Of a DNA stretch of 64,000 nucleotides, positions 26,727-35,713 are shown piece after piece. This DNA is from JADJLQ01 sp031417835. Its GTDB lineage: Bacteria; Bacteroidota; Bacteroidia; Chitinophagales; Saprospiraceae. The notes under the pieces are model-generated. The model was not told the origin of the DNA, did no database searches, and saw only the letters and a list, made by a program, of their open reading frames with translations. Position 1 is the stretch's first letter; the number at the start of each line of letters is the position of its first letter. A program made the position numbers and the translations under genes. The stretch covers positions 25,664-89,663 of the forward strand of contig JANOWJ010000016.1 in the NCBI GenBank assembly GCA_031417835.1, written 5' to 3'.

Positions 26727-27049
26727 AATAGAAGTCGTTTTTGAATTAATATTGTAAATATAGTGATTATTTTTGTGAAAATGCTAAATAAAGTCTTTAT
26801 ATGTCGAGATGTTGTCAAAAACAATGTTTATTGTGAAAACATTGACCTACTTATTGTTTTTTTTTGCAGACAGGTCATAATAAGCTCAATCGCTAAGCAA
26901 GCGACAAAGAGGAGGTAGCCCGATAGCCCTGTTGGAATCAAAGTTTAATGAACGGAAACTTCAATGATTTTTTCTCCTTTCGCATTTACGTTAAAGTGCC
27001 AATATTGTTAAAGTTTGTAACGTTCTGTTTATTTATTACATAGATCAAT
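26727..27049. other. Divergent intergenic region between RloA and the tail-fibre-like gene
   Basis: AT-rich, 323 bases; must hold divergent promoters. Two inverted repeats are visible: TCGCT/AGCGA at 26890-26904 and AAGTTT/AAACTT near 26941-26962 followed by a short T-run. No protein-coding frame and no clear -7 element is evident. Confidence 0.5.
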
Positions 27050-29335
27050 ATGAAAACAAGAATTAAAACCTCTATTATGTTGGGGCTACTATTTGTCACC
27101 CTTCACGCAGTTGCACAAATGCCGCGTACCATTAGTTATCAAGGGCTATTAACCGATGCCTTGGGCAATTTTTTGCCGGACGGCAATAGGACACTCACAT
27201 TGAAGTTATATGATAATCTGGCGAGCGCTACTCCTATATATACAGAGTCCCAGACCCTCCCTGTAGTCAAAGGACTATTTAATGCTATTATAGGTAGTGT
27301 AGTGCCTATACCCAATGCGCTTACTTTTGACAAAGCTTATTTCTTAGGCGTCAGTGTAGACTTTGGGGTGGAGCTTACACCAAGAACACCGCTGACGGCA
27401 TCGCCTTATGCCTTGAGGGCTGAGCGGGCCACCATAGCTGAGTCGCTTGCGACGGGAGCTACTGGTGTGGTGACTACAGTCAATGGCATTCAGGGGACCG
27501 TGTTGATCCAAGGCGGGGCCAATACTACAGTTACCCAAGCAGGTAATTCAATATCTATCGCCACTATACCAGCGAGTGAAGGCATCAAAGATTTACAAAG
27601 CAGTGATGGCTCATTGGCCATTACTAATCCAACGGGGCCAATAGCAACGATAGCTCTTGCACCCAACAAAATAAATTCCGGACATATTATAGACGGTACG
27701 ATACAAGCGAGTGATCTCGCTGTAGGAGTGATACCCAGTACCGCCAATTTTATTCAGAATGGTACAGCTGCAGGAGGCGACCTCACAGGAGCCTACCCTA
27801 ACCCTACGATAGGCAATAGCAAAATCACTTCTACGCACATCCTGGATGGCACGGTACAAAGTACAGACCTTGCTCCGGGAGTGATACCCAACACAGCCAA
27901 TTTTATTCAAAATGGTACTGCATCAGGCGGTGACCTTAATGGTACGTATCCCAACCCTACAATAGGCAATAGTAAAGTAACATCTACTCATATACTGGAT
28001 GGTACAATACAAAGTGCGGACCTTGCACCCGGAGTGATACCTAACACAGCCAATTTTATTCAGAATGGTACTTCGGCGGGAGGTGATCTCACTGGCACTT
28101 ACCCCAATCCGACGGTAGGGGCCAATAAAATCGCAACCAGTCAAATCCTCGATGGCACCATCACTCCTGCAGATATCAGTGGAGTAGGAGCTAATCATAA
28201 TGATGCATTGATCTATGATGCACCCATGATCGGAACGCCACAATGGGTTATTCGCAAACCGGTATCGATCCTAGCCGGAGGTGGTATCAATGTGATCACT
28301 GCTTCCGCAGGACCTCTACTCTACAATATCTCCGCAGTAGACCAAAGCGCAACGAACGAGATTCAATCATTATCTTTTAACAGTGGAAACAAAATGTTGA
28401 GTCTTTCTCTTGGTGGTGGCACCGTAGATCTTGCATCATTATCGTCGGGTACAGGACCATGGACCACATCTGGCAATAATATCTTTAATAACAATATCGG
28501 TAACGTAGGTATAGGTACAAATAGTCCGGACCAAAGATTGGATGTATCAGGAAGTGTTAGAATAGCGTCCACTATAAGTCCCGCATCTTTGATCTTTGAT
28601 CGCAGTGGTCAGAAGTTTAATATGGCGATGCGTTCCAATGGTCAACTGGCTTTTGAAGCAAATGGTACAACAGGTGATAATACTATCGTATTTGATGACG
28701 GCACAGATAAATCTATTAATATCGGCACAGATGTACCCAGGACAGGATTTAAACTTAATGTCACCGGGAAAGCATTTTTTGCTAATGGTTTAAATTTTGG
28801 TTCAGTAGAGGGTTTCACCGATGGTGGCGCCAATCAAATAGCATGTCAGGGTACCTTGAGACCAACTACGAATAACGGCTTTGGCCTGGGAAATTCCACC
28901 TTTAAGTGGTCTTCTGTTTTTGCTACAGATGGCACCATCAATACATCAGACGCTCGATTAAAAAAGAATATCAAACCACTCTCTTCTACTTTGGATCAAG
29001 TCATGCATCTAAAAGTAAAAACATACAATTGGAATTCAGGAGAGGATCAATCTACAAAACATACCGGATTTATAGCCCAGGATCTATTAGAAATATTTCC
29101 TGATCTCGTCGTGACAGAAGAGTTTGTATATGACGAAATCTCTAAAAAGAGTATAAAAAAACCTGTGCAACATCTAGGAGTACGATACGCTGAAATGATC
29201 GGTATCCTGACTAGGGCTATACAAGAACAACAAGAACAAATAGTACAACAAAAAGAAACTATAAATGATCTTAAAGTCGACCTGATTAGATATCGTGCCG
29301 AAATAAATAAATCACAATCCTCTAGAGGACAATAA
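27050..29335 (+). CDS. Secreted tail-fibre-like protein with repeat region and C-terminal peptidase S74 chaperone
   Basis: A 761-residue exported protein (signal MKTRIKTSIMLGLLFVTLHA). An N-terminal domain (ISYQGLLTDALGNFLPDG) common in Bacteroidota surface proteins is followed by three 51-residue repeats with GGDLTGTYPNPTIG and LDGTIQSADLAPGVIP. A GNVGIGTNSPDQRLDVSG segment follows. The C-terminus has an S74 intramolecular-chaperone domain (TSDARLKKNIKPL, YNWNSG, TGFIAQDLLEIFP) and a coiled-coil tail (AIQEQQEQIVQQKETINDL). S74 domains trimerise fibres and cleave themselves off, so this is probably a trimeric surface fibre. The T9SS-sorted protein 27 bases downstream is likely co-transcribed. 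Confidence 0.9.
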   Translation: MKTRIKTSIMLGLLFVTLHAVAQMPRTISYQGLLTDALGNFLPDGNRTLTLKLYDNLASATPIYTESQTLPVVKGLFNAIIGSVVPIPNALTFDKAYFLGVSVDFGVELTPRTPLTASPYALRAERATIAESLATGATGVVTTVNGIQGTVLIQGGANTTVTQAGNSISIATIPASEGIKDLQSSDGSLAITNPTGPIATIALAPNKINSGHIIDGTIQASDLAVGVIPSTANFIQNGTAAGGDLTGAYPNPTIGNSKITSTHILDGTVQSTDLAPGVIPNTANFIQNGTASGGDLNGTYPNPTIGNSKVTSTHILDGTIQSADLAPGVIPNTANFIQNGTSAGGDLTGTYPNPTVGANKIATSQILDGTITPADISGVGANHNDALIYDAPMIGTPQWVIRKPVSILAGGGINVITASAGPLLYNISAVDQSATNEIQSLSFNSGNKMLSLSLGGGTVDLASLSSGTGPWTTSGNNIFNNNIGNVGIGTNSPDQRLDVSGSVRIASTISPASLIFDRSGQKFNMAMRSNGQLAFEANGTTGDNTIVFDDGTDKSINIGTDVPRTGFKLNVTGKAFFANGLNFGSVEGFTDGGANQIACQGTLRPTTNNGFGLGNSTFKWSSVFATDGTINTSDARLKKNIKPLSSTLDQVMHLKVKTYNWNSGEDQSTKHTGFIAQDLLEIFPDLVVTEEFVYDEISKKSIKKPVQHLGVRYAEMIGILTRAIQEQQEQIVQQKETINDLKVDLIRYRAEINKSQSSRGQ
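27683..28141 (+). repeat. Three tandem 153-bp coding repeats
   Basis: Units begin at 27683, 27836 and 27989 with HII/LDGT codons, spaced exactly 153 bases (51 codons), and a partial fourth begins at 28142. They encode the GGDLTG.YPNPT.G repeats of the fibre protein and differ by scattered substitutions only. Confidence 0.9.
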
Positions 29336-29362
29336 TCATATGTATTAGATCACGCTCAATAA

Positions 29363-29890
29363 ATGGCTACAACTATGATGCGATTTTTTGTTTTTTGTAT
29401 AGTAGGCTTAAGTTTTGGAAAAACCGCTGCACAAAATGTAAACCTCAAACCATCCGTCCTAGCGAATGGGGCTTCGTTTATGAATAATACGGCTATCGTG
29501 TTGAAAGGTACTGTTGGTCAGACCATCATAAACGCGACACAATTGCCAACTTTGCGCCATTCGCAAGGATTTTGGTCTGCTGCTTCTAGTATAAATAGAA
29601 TAGTGACCTCTCATCAGGAGTTATTAAAGATCGTACAACAAGTAAAATTATATCCTAACCCGGCTAATACGAATGTAAGATTAGAGTATCAATTGATCAA
29701 AGAAATGAATGCCTCTTTGGAGATAAAAGATGTACTGGGTAGAACAGTTCGGATGTATCCGCAGGAGAAATTAAAAGCTGGTCATGTATTCCGAATCATC
29801 GATGTCTCCACATTAGCGATGGGGCAGTATTATCTATACATCAGATCAGCTGAGGGTATTTTGGCGATGCCGGTGCAGGTGTGGAGATGA
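29363..29890 (+). CDS. Exported protein with type IX secretion C-terminal sorting domain
   Basis: A 175-residue protein. A signal peptide (MMRFFVFCIVGLSFGKTAA) leads into a short domain with LKGTVGQTIIN and HSQGFW, a form often found beside fibre-like genes in this phylum. The C-terminal half is a T9SS type A sorting domain: VKLYPNPANTNVRLEY, then DVLGRTVRMY and GQYYLYIRS. It should therefore be exported by the type IX system and attached to the cell surface. It follows the S74 fibre gene by 27 bases. The start may be either ATG 29363 or ATG 29375. Confidence 0.88.
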   Translation: MATTMMRFFVFCIVGLSFGKTAAQNVNLKPSVLANGASFMNNTAIVLKGTVGQTIINATQLPTLRHSQGFWSAASSINRIVTSHQELLKIVQQVKLYPNPANTNVRLEYQLIKEMNASLEIKDVLGRTVRMYPQEKLKAGHVFRIIDVSTLAMGQYYLYIRSAEGILAMPVQVWR

Positions 29891-30058
29891 GGGCTAAAGG
29901 GTTCGATCATTTATTATCTATAAAAATGTATTGATGCGAAGTCAAACTTTTTAGGTACAGAATAAGTTTTACGCTATCCTGGAAGTCGTTTATTATATTC
30001 AGAATCTTGCTTTAAATCACCTTTTCGGAAGACCATACCAATGATCCGTACGGGAAAA

Positions 30059-30649
30059 TTATTTTTTAGGATGAGCTTGTTTTTGTTTACGCATTTTTTT
30101 GGGTCCGTACCATAACCAAAACCCGGTCACCGTCAGCATAAGCAATGCTAGGCCCATAATAGTAATATAGGATAATTTGAACTGATCATTTTTGGTGTTG
30201 AATAAAACATCCAATATGGTTCCATCATGAATATTTTCTATGATGTCCGACTTTCTACGGCTGATTTGTAATACATTTCCGGTAGTCCCATCCAACTGAA
30301 CCTCCCAATAGTCGTCTTCAAAAACAAACTTCACTATTCCTTTTGATGGACGAGCATCTATCCGCTCTAAATCGACAGCTAAATCTGCAGAAACAGAGTC
30401 GTGTAAGGCTTTTATGGCGAGCGTTTGTAGGCTATCAAACGGGAGCCAAGTCTTTAAATCTGGTGAAATACCATTTGATGTAGGCGGGAGTATAAGTCCA
30501 AACGAGTTTTTTTTCCAACCTAAAAGTAAACCAGTCACCGAAACAATAAAAAAGAAGGCAAATAAAACAATGGCAATTTGTCGATGAAGTTTTCTAAAGA
30601 CTCGAATTAAATTTGCTTGCTTGGATTGAGGCTGTTCCTTTGTAGTCAT
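30059..30649 (-). CDS. PepSY-associated transmembrane protein
   Basis: A 196-residue membrane protein with two helices: about residues 27-45 (IVLFAFFFIVSVTGLLLGW) and about 160-180 (YITIMGLALLMLTVTGFWLWYG). Between them is a periplasmic PepSY-like region (FVFEDDYWEVQLDGTTGNVL). The FRKLHRQIAIVLF start and HDGTILDVLF segment match short PepSY_TM proteins linked to iron uptake or ferric reduction in Bacteroidota. No siderophore receptor is adjacent here, so the role is inferred from the family only. Confidence 0.85.
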   Translation of the reverse strand: MTTKEQPQSKQANLIRVFRKLHRQIAIVLFAFFFIVSVTGLLLGWKKNSFGLILPPTSNGISPDLKTWLPFDSLQTLAIKALHDSVSADLAVDLERIDARPSKGIVKFVFEDDYWEVQLDGTTGNVLQISRRKSDIIENIHDGTILDVLFNTKNDQFKLSYITIMGLALLMLTVTGFWLWYGPKKMRKQKQAHPKK

Positions 30650-30702
30650 GTTATAATGATGTTCTTCAATTTATCCCAAAATAAGCGTAAAAACAAATCT
30701 AC

Positions 30703-31221
30703 TTAGCGATGTTGGTCAATGAGAATAACATTGCCATCAGGATCGGTTAACATGAGGCTGGCCGGTCCAGTGGTATGCTCATCTGCTTCGGCTGTTAATT
30801 TGATACTTTTATTTTTCAATTGTAGTTGAATTTCTCTAACATCATCAAACTGCTCGATGTTTTTGGCATTTTCATCCCAACCAGGATTAAATGTTAAGAT
30901 ATTTCCTTCGAACATGCCTTGAAAAAGTCCGATCAATGAATTCTCATTTTTCATAATCAGATAATTTTTTTCCAGGCCACCCCCAAAGACTTTAAATCCA
31001 AGGTTTTCATAAAATAGTTTTGAAGTCGTAATGTCTTTGACACTAAGACTCACTGAAAATGCTCCTAATTTCATATTTTTTTCTTTTATTATTTTACTGT
31101 TCTGATCTGTTTGTTCAATAGCAGTGATTTTGTTGCCTTGTTTTGTTATGATCGATTTGAAGAAGAAACCCAAACAAAAGGTGGCCCCAAATCCTAAAAA
31201 CATAAAGGTTGTCTTTTTCAC
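30703..31221 (-). CDS. Membrane-anchored VOC-family protein
   Basis: A 172-residue protein with an N-terminal hydrophobic anchor (FMFLGFGATFCLGFFF) and a single VOC module starting at LGAFSVSLSVKDITTSKLFYENLGFKV and ending PASLMLTDPDGNVILIDQH. VOC proteins are usually cytoplasmic, so the anchor is unusual and suggests a periplasmic or membrane-facing module. The start codon is GTG at 31221; ATG 31203 would remove part of the anchor. The neighbours are a PepSY protein and a lipoprotein hydrolase on the same strand. Confidence 0.82.
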   Translation of the reverse strand: MKKTTFMFLGFGATFCLGFFFKSIITKQGNKITAIEQTDQNSKIIKEKNMKLGAFSVSLSVKDITTSKLFYENLGFKVFGGGLEKNYLIMKNENSLIGLFQGMFEGNILTFNPGWDENAKNIEQFDDVREIQLQLKNKSIKLTAEADEHTTGPASLMLTDPDGNVILIDQHR

Positions 31222-31307
31222 GTGTAAATTATTCTAATCACTGAATATATTTTAATCTTAAGTATCGAATACCTATTTTTTTCGTCAATGGTGCACTCTA
31301 TTTCAAG

Positions 31308-32339
31308 CTAATCTAATTTATATATCCTTGCTAAGAGTTCAGTATTAAACTTGATCGGCTCTTCTTCTAGACATTCATGGCCAGATTCTTCAAACCAGAC
31401 CATTTCTTTTTTTGTCATCGTCAAGCGATTAAAAAAATCTTCGGTGACTATTGCAGGGAGACTCCAATCATGCCGCCCCACGAAGAAATAAACCGGCACA
31501 TTGAGTGAAGTCATATGTGTAAAATCGAGTTCAAAAATTGTATTTCCAAGCCGAGAGGCGGAGTACATAAAACCTTTAAGCCAGTCGTAATTTTTGTAAT
31601 CCTCATATTTTGATTCAGCTATTTTTATCGCTTCCTCTGACTGTTTTTTGTAAATGGCTCCCCCGTAATTTGTCAATAGTTCATACTTTTTAAAAAAACA
31701 GTCTAGGGGAGTTTTGCAAAGGGAGGTATCCTTGTGTTCTAATTGTGCCAAAAGTTTCAGGGTTTCTTCATCTTTTTTAATTATCGCTTGTCGTTTGATC
31801 CATTCCCGGGAAAGATCAATACTTCTATTTATATCTATGATTTGTGAAATACCAAAATATGTTGCGTAATCTTCTGGATATTGATGGACTAGATGAAGGC
31901 CCAGTGCGCTGCCCCAAGAAAAACCTGCTAAATAAATTTTCTTTTGATCAAACTTTTGTTTTAGGAACTGAGTGAGCTCGTGCGCGTCTTTTACCAATTG
32001 TTCGAGCGTCAAAATTTTGGGCTCCGGATTCTTCATAAATGATTTTCCACATCCCGATTGTTCCCAAGCCACCAGGATCACGGATTTCGTCAAGTCTGCA
32101 TTAAAGTATCTGAGATGGGGTGTTTGAGGCCATCCTGGCCCACCATGTAAAAAAAGCAATACCGGGTTTTTTGTAGAAACACCTGACATTTCTACATATT
32201 GACTTTCGCCACCTAAAACGATAAATGATTTTTCATTAACTATAGTGTCTCTAGTACTCTTTTTATCATTGTATGCATTCTTTTTGCTTTGGCAAGCCAC
32301 AAAAGAAATAAAAACAAATAAGTACCATGCCTTTATCAT
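31308..32339 (-). CDS. Alpha/beta hydrolase lipoprotein (proline iminopeptidase-like)
   Basis: A 343-residue lipoprotein, lipobox SFVAC at the N-terminus. The hydrolase core has the oxyanion motif LFLHGGPGWP, nucleophile Ser in LAGFSWGSALG, an acid in VGRHDWSLP and His in ESGHECLEE, so the Ser-Asp-His triad is complete. HGGPG plus GxSWGS matches the prolyl-aminopeptidase branch (S33). Probably an envelope peptidase or esterase; no substrate can be assigned. AT-rich relative to neighbours. Confidence 0.87.
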   Translation of the reverse strand: MIKAWYLFVFISFVACQSKKNAYNDKKSTRDTIVNEKSFIVLGGESQYVEMSGVSTKNPVLLFLHGGPGWPQTPHLRYFNADLTKSVILVAWEQSGCGKSFMKNPEPKILTLEQLVKDAHELTQFLKQKFDQKKIYLAGFSWGSALGLHLVHQYPEDYATYFGISQIIDINRSIDLSREWIKRQAIIKKDEETLKLLAQLEHKDTSLCKTPLDCFFKKYELLTNYGGAIYKKQSEEAIKIAESKYEDYKNYDWLKGFMYSASRLGNTIFELDFTHMTSLNVPVYFFVGRHDWSLPAIVTEDFFNRLTMTKKEMVWFEESGHECLEEEPIKFNTELLARIYKLD

Positions 32340-32430
32340 ACCGAATATTTTTATGAGGCGTTCGTTTTAGCGCAACGTTTCATGAAAGCCTATTCTATGT
32401 CTCAAAATAAGAAAAAAAGACAAATAGGCG

Positions 32431-32680
32431 CGCAAAGACTTGCCTTGTCCGGCCATCAGGCGCAAAGAATTTTTGAATTCTTCATTCGAGATATTCGAAC
32501 CATTCGGCATTCGAAAGATGCGCGCAGCGGAGTGAAACGCAGCGAAGGCTTGCCTGTCCGGCAATTAGGCGCAAAGAACTTTCTTTATTTTCATTTGAGG
32601 ATAAAGCTCGCAGCGGAAAGATTATACTCGCAAAGACGCAAAGACCTGCCTGTCCGGCAAGCAGGCGCAAAGAAAATCTG
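32431..32680. repeat. Three interspersed TGCCTGTCCGGC-type repeats and a GCAGCGGAGTGAAAC element
   Basis: Three copies of a CTTGCCTGTCCGGCnnnnAGGCGCAAAGAA-like repeat lie at 32440-32470, 32549-32580 and 32645-32680. Each has a small hairpin around TCCGG. Between the first and second is GCAGCGGAGTGAAACGCAGC (32525-32544), a form seen again at 54131-54173, 61520-61547 and 61597-61629. The surrounding 32340-32719 has no credible gene. Confidence 0.8.
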
Positions 32681-32719
32681 AATTAGCCAATCGTGAAATT
32701 GTCAAATTGTCAATTCCCA

Positions 32720-35386
32720 TCATCGTACCAATCTATATGTCGCCTTTAATAAAAAAATATTCTTGCCTTGTTCATCAAACAAATGATCGAACAGATTAGC
32801 AGATAACCTTGTAGTTGGTTCTACACCGACGCTAGGGGTATTGCCTTGTGACCAGACCAGATAGAGCTCTGATCCGGGTTTATACTCCCATCGTGCTACG
32901 AGATTGGATCGGAATTGTACAAAATTGAAGTCAGGGTTTCCAAAACTATAATCGGCTAGACCATCTTGATTTTCATCTACCGTATACCCATCACTGTTTT
33001 GTTTGATTTGGCTGGGATCGAATCGATGGAATCGGGCATCGTACGATTTATTCAGTGGATCTTTTACGAGACCAAAATTCTTATACACGGGTCGAGTGAT
33101 AAATGGTTGACCATAATACTGGATCGTAAGTTCGGGAGTGACATTGTAGTTGAGCCTCAGAGTATATCGGAGCGTCTTTTGATTCACTTCGCTGACGATG
33201 TATTTAGACGATCCATTATAGGATATGATATCTACATATTGATCTTGTTTGCGCCAATTTCTACTGTACCCGACACTGAAGCTCACATTGATAGCATTGC
33301 TGGGTTGCGCTTGTAAGGTGACATTGTAATTGCTGGCTCGCACGGTATGGCCAAAACCCCAGCCATGAAAGGTATTAATAAATAGGGTAAGCTTTTTTCG
33401 GGTATCAGTACTCATATAAGCAAAATTGCCAAGTCCGCCGGGTTGACGCAACGATGAACCACCTCGCAAAGCATTATTGGACACATCATATAGCTCCCAG
33501 GTCAGCCCTGATCCGATTCTCCAGTTATTTGTAAAGCTTGCATGCATATTGGTATTGAATGCCTGATATAAAAATTGTCCGCCATAATCCCATCTGGACC
33601 AATGATTGTAATTGATGCGGGCATTTCTAAAGATACCGATCTGTTTTTGAAACTGTAGTCCTGCCCAGGTAAAATGATTGATTTCATTAGAAGTCAGCAT
33701 AAAGCCGATATCATTCAACTCCAAACCTGGAGATCGATAGGTCAGACCAGTCTCAAATTTTATAATCTGCCCCAGCGGCCCTTGTTTGCCACCTATTTTT
33801 CCAAAACGAATCGTACCACCACTACCGCTCAATGAAGTCCTGTTTGTATTGACTTCTATTTCACTAGCATTGCTCCGTTGGAATAAATGCTCAAACGAAG
33901 TCTGCGTAGCCAAGATTTTTTCTTTAGATCCGCTTACTTTACTTAGGATGATATTACCTCGGACATACCAAGCCCGGTTTTTCCAAAAATGGGCAAAATC
34001 AAGACCTCCGCTATAAGCTGCATCATGTAATTGATGGTTGAGATTGCCTTCTCGATGGACTCCGGTCAGGATACCACCGATCTGGGTCGTGCCTTCATTG
34101 ATATCCTTTTGTAAGCGGGTTACAAAATAATTTGAAAGGGGTTCTATCGTTTGTTTGCTGCGATCACCCTTATCATCTATGGTGGCAGATACCCGTTGAG
34201 TAATACTTTCGAGTAGACCTATACTCCAACCATCTTTGGTTTTGCCACTGAATTTTGCTGCACCCAGGATAGGAGTGTTTTGAGGTGAATTACTGAATTG
34301 ACCGTCAGATAGCTCTGCATAGCCGTGGGGTGAGCTGCCGATACGCCGTGAGTAAAATAATAAGTCTGAGTCATAATTCCCTCCCGCCTCTGATCCGGTG
34401 AGTTGATAATCAAAGATATTGGCACTTTCGATAAAAAACGGCCTTCGCTCTTCGAAGAAGTTTTGAAAACCATCTATCCGCACCTGAGATGGATCCGCTT
34501 CTACCTGACCAAAGTCCGGATTGACTGTAAAATCAAGGACCAGATCATTGGTGACACTGACTTTGCCATCGACGCCCACTGTAAGCTTGGAGTCTGAGCC
34601 GGTGAGGAAGGGATGACCGATCTCAGGTTTATATGTTTCTGTTTTAGCAACTACATAAGGAGCTATTTCGATTTGTTTACGGGCTTTGATATTTTTTAAT
34701 CCATGCAATTCGCCAAAGTTATTAACCCATCCGCCAGCACTTTGTGGGATATATTGCCAGGTAGACCGCTCTTCATGTCTGAAAATACGGCGCATGACTT
34801 GTAGTCCCCACACTTTATCTTTTTCATTGCCAAATCGCAACTGACTCAGCGGGATTTTAATCTCAGCAGTCCAGCCTAGACTATCGATATGCGATTTACC
34901 CGACCAGATCGGATTCCAATTGGCTTCAAAATTGCCATTATTGGAGATCAATTCATCGCCCCGTACTCCGGATACGGAAAGGGTGAAAGAAAATGCGGTC
35001 CGCAGATCGTGATAGCTATCAAGGTGTATCTCTACCCAGTCGCCCGGGAATCCATCGCGCCGGCTCATACGCTTGATGATCGAATCCGGCTCTGTATCGT
35101 GACATCGATAGCCTATATAAAGGTATTCATCATCGTAGAGTATTTTGAAGGAAGTGGCTTGCGAGGGAGTCTGACCTTCCTGTGGTTGATATTCCGTAAA
35201 ATCTCCTCCCCAAGCTACGCTTTGCCAGGCGGGGTCTATCAATAGCCCATCCAGGTGGATAGGTGAGGACAGTCGTAGGGTCGTATATTTTTTCTTTTCT
35301 ATGACCTGTTTGTCAGATTTAGTGTCTTGAGCTACAGCTGGTAATGCAAAACAAATCCATACAAAAAACAAGAGCGCTTTTTTCAT
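32720..35386 (-). CDS. DUF5916 outer-membrane protein with N-terminal CBM9-like domain
   Basis: An 888-residue protein. A signal peptide (MKKALLFFVWICFALPAVA) leads into a carbohydrate-binding family 9-like domain: SSPIHLDGLLIDPAWQSV, ILYDDEYLYIGYRCHD and WVEIHLDSYHD. After about residue 230 comes the DUF5916 region, including DFTVNPDFGQVEADPSQVRI and FFEERRPFFIESANIF, then a long beta-barrel-like C-terminus rich in aromatic strands. Such proteins occur widely in Bacteroidota outer membranes, without known substrate. Minus strand, divergent from the TonB receptor at 35714. Confidence 0.88.
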   Translation of the reverse strand: MKKALLFFVWICFALPAVAQDTKSDKQVIEKKKYTTLRLSSPIHLDGLLIDPAWQSVAWGGDFTEYQPQEGQTPSQATSFKILYDDEYLYIGYRCHDTEPDSIIKRMSRRDGFPGDWVEIHLDSYHDLRTAFSFTLSVSGVRGDELISNNGNFEANWNPIWSGKSHIDSLGWTAEIKIPLSQLRFGNEKDKVWGLQVMRRIFRHEERSTWQYIPQSAGGWVNNFGELHGLKNIKARKQIEIAPYVVAKTETYKPEIGHPFLTGSDSKLTVGVDGKVSVTNDLVLDFTVNPDFGQVEADPSQVRIDGFQNFFEERRPFFIESANIFDYQLTGSEAGGNYDSDLLFYSRRIGSSPHGYAELSDGQFSNSPQNTPILGAAKFSGKTKDGWSIGLLESITQRVSATIDDKGDRSKQTIEPLSNYFVTRLQKDINEGTTQIGGILTGVHREGNLNHQLHDAAYSGGLDFAHFWKNRAWYVRGNIILSKVSGSKEKILATQTSFEHLFQRSNASEIEVNTNRTSLSGSGGTIRFGKIGGKQGPLGQIIKFETGLTYRSPGLELNDIGFMLTSNEINHFTWAGLQFQKQIGIFRNARINYNHWSRWDYGGQFLYQAFNTNMHASFTNNWRIGSGLTWELYDVSNNALRGGSSLRQPGGLGNFAYMSTDTRKKLTLFINTFHGWGFGHTVRASNYNVTLQAQPSNAINVSFSVGYSRNWRKQDQYVDIISYNGSSKYIVSEVNQKTLRYTLRLNYNVTPELTIQYYGQPFITRPVYKNFGLVKDPLNKSYDARFHRFDPSQIKQNSDGYTVDENQDGLADYSFGNPDFNFVQFRSNLVARWEYKPGSELYLVWSQGNTPSVGVEPTTRLSANLFDHLFDEQGKNIFLLKATYRLVR

Positions 35387-35713
35387 AAGAAATCAGGAAT
35401 TTCAACAAACTGGATTAAAGAGTCTTTATATCAATAGAAGTTGCACAGGATTGATTAAAAAATCCTGGGACTGCAAGGGTCAATCATCGCAGATTCTAGT
35501 ACGCTCATAAAAAACATTGATCGATGTAGTAGAATCATGTATTGAATACTTTAATTTTTATAAAAGGTTACAGACTAAAGTCTTTTTGGAGTACAAAAAA
35601 GCACAAAAGGAGTACGATAAAGACCAGATATTCACTCAAGTCGACCACCAAATCACCTGTGGGTATTTATAGAGTCATAGGTCCTAGATTTACTGGTATA
35701 AACTGCTTAAGCC
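35387..35713. other. Divergent promoter region, nothing else recognised
   Basis: 327 bases between the divergent DUF5916 and TonB-receptor genes. AT-rich, with no inverted repeat, RNA-like fold or coding frame that I can support. Promoters for both directions are expected here. Confidence 0.4.
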
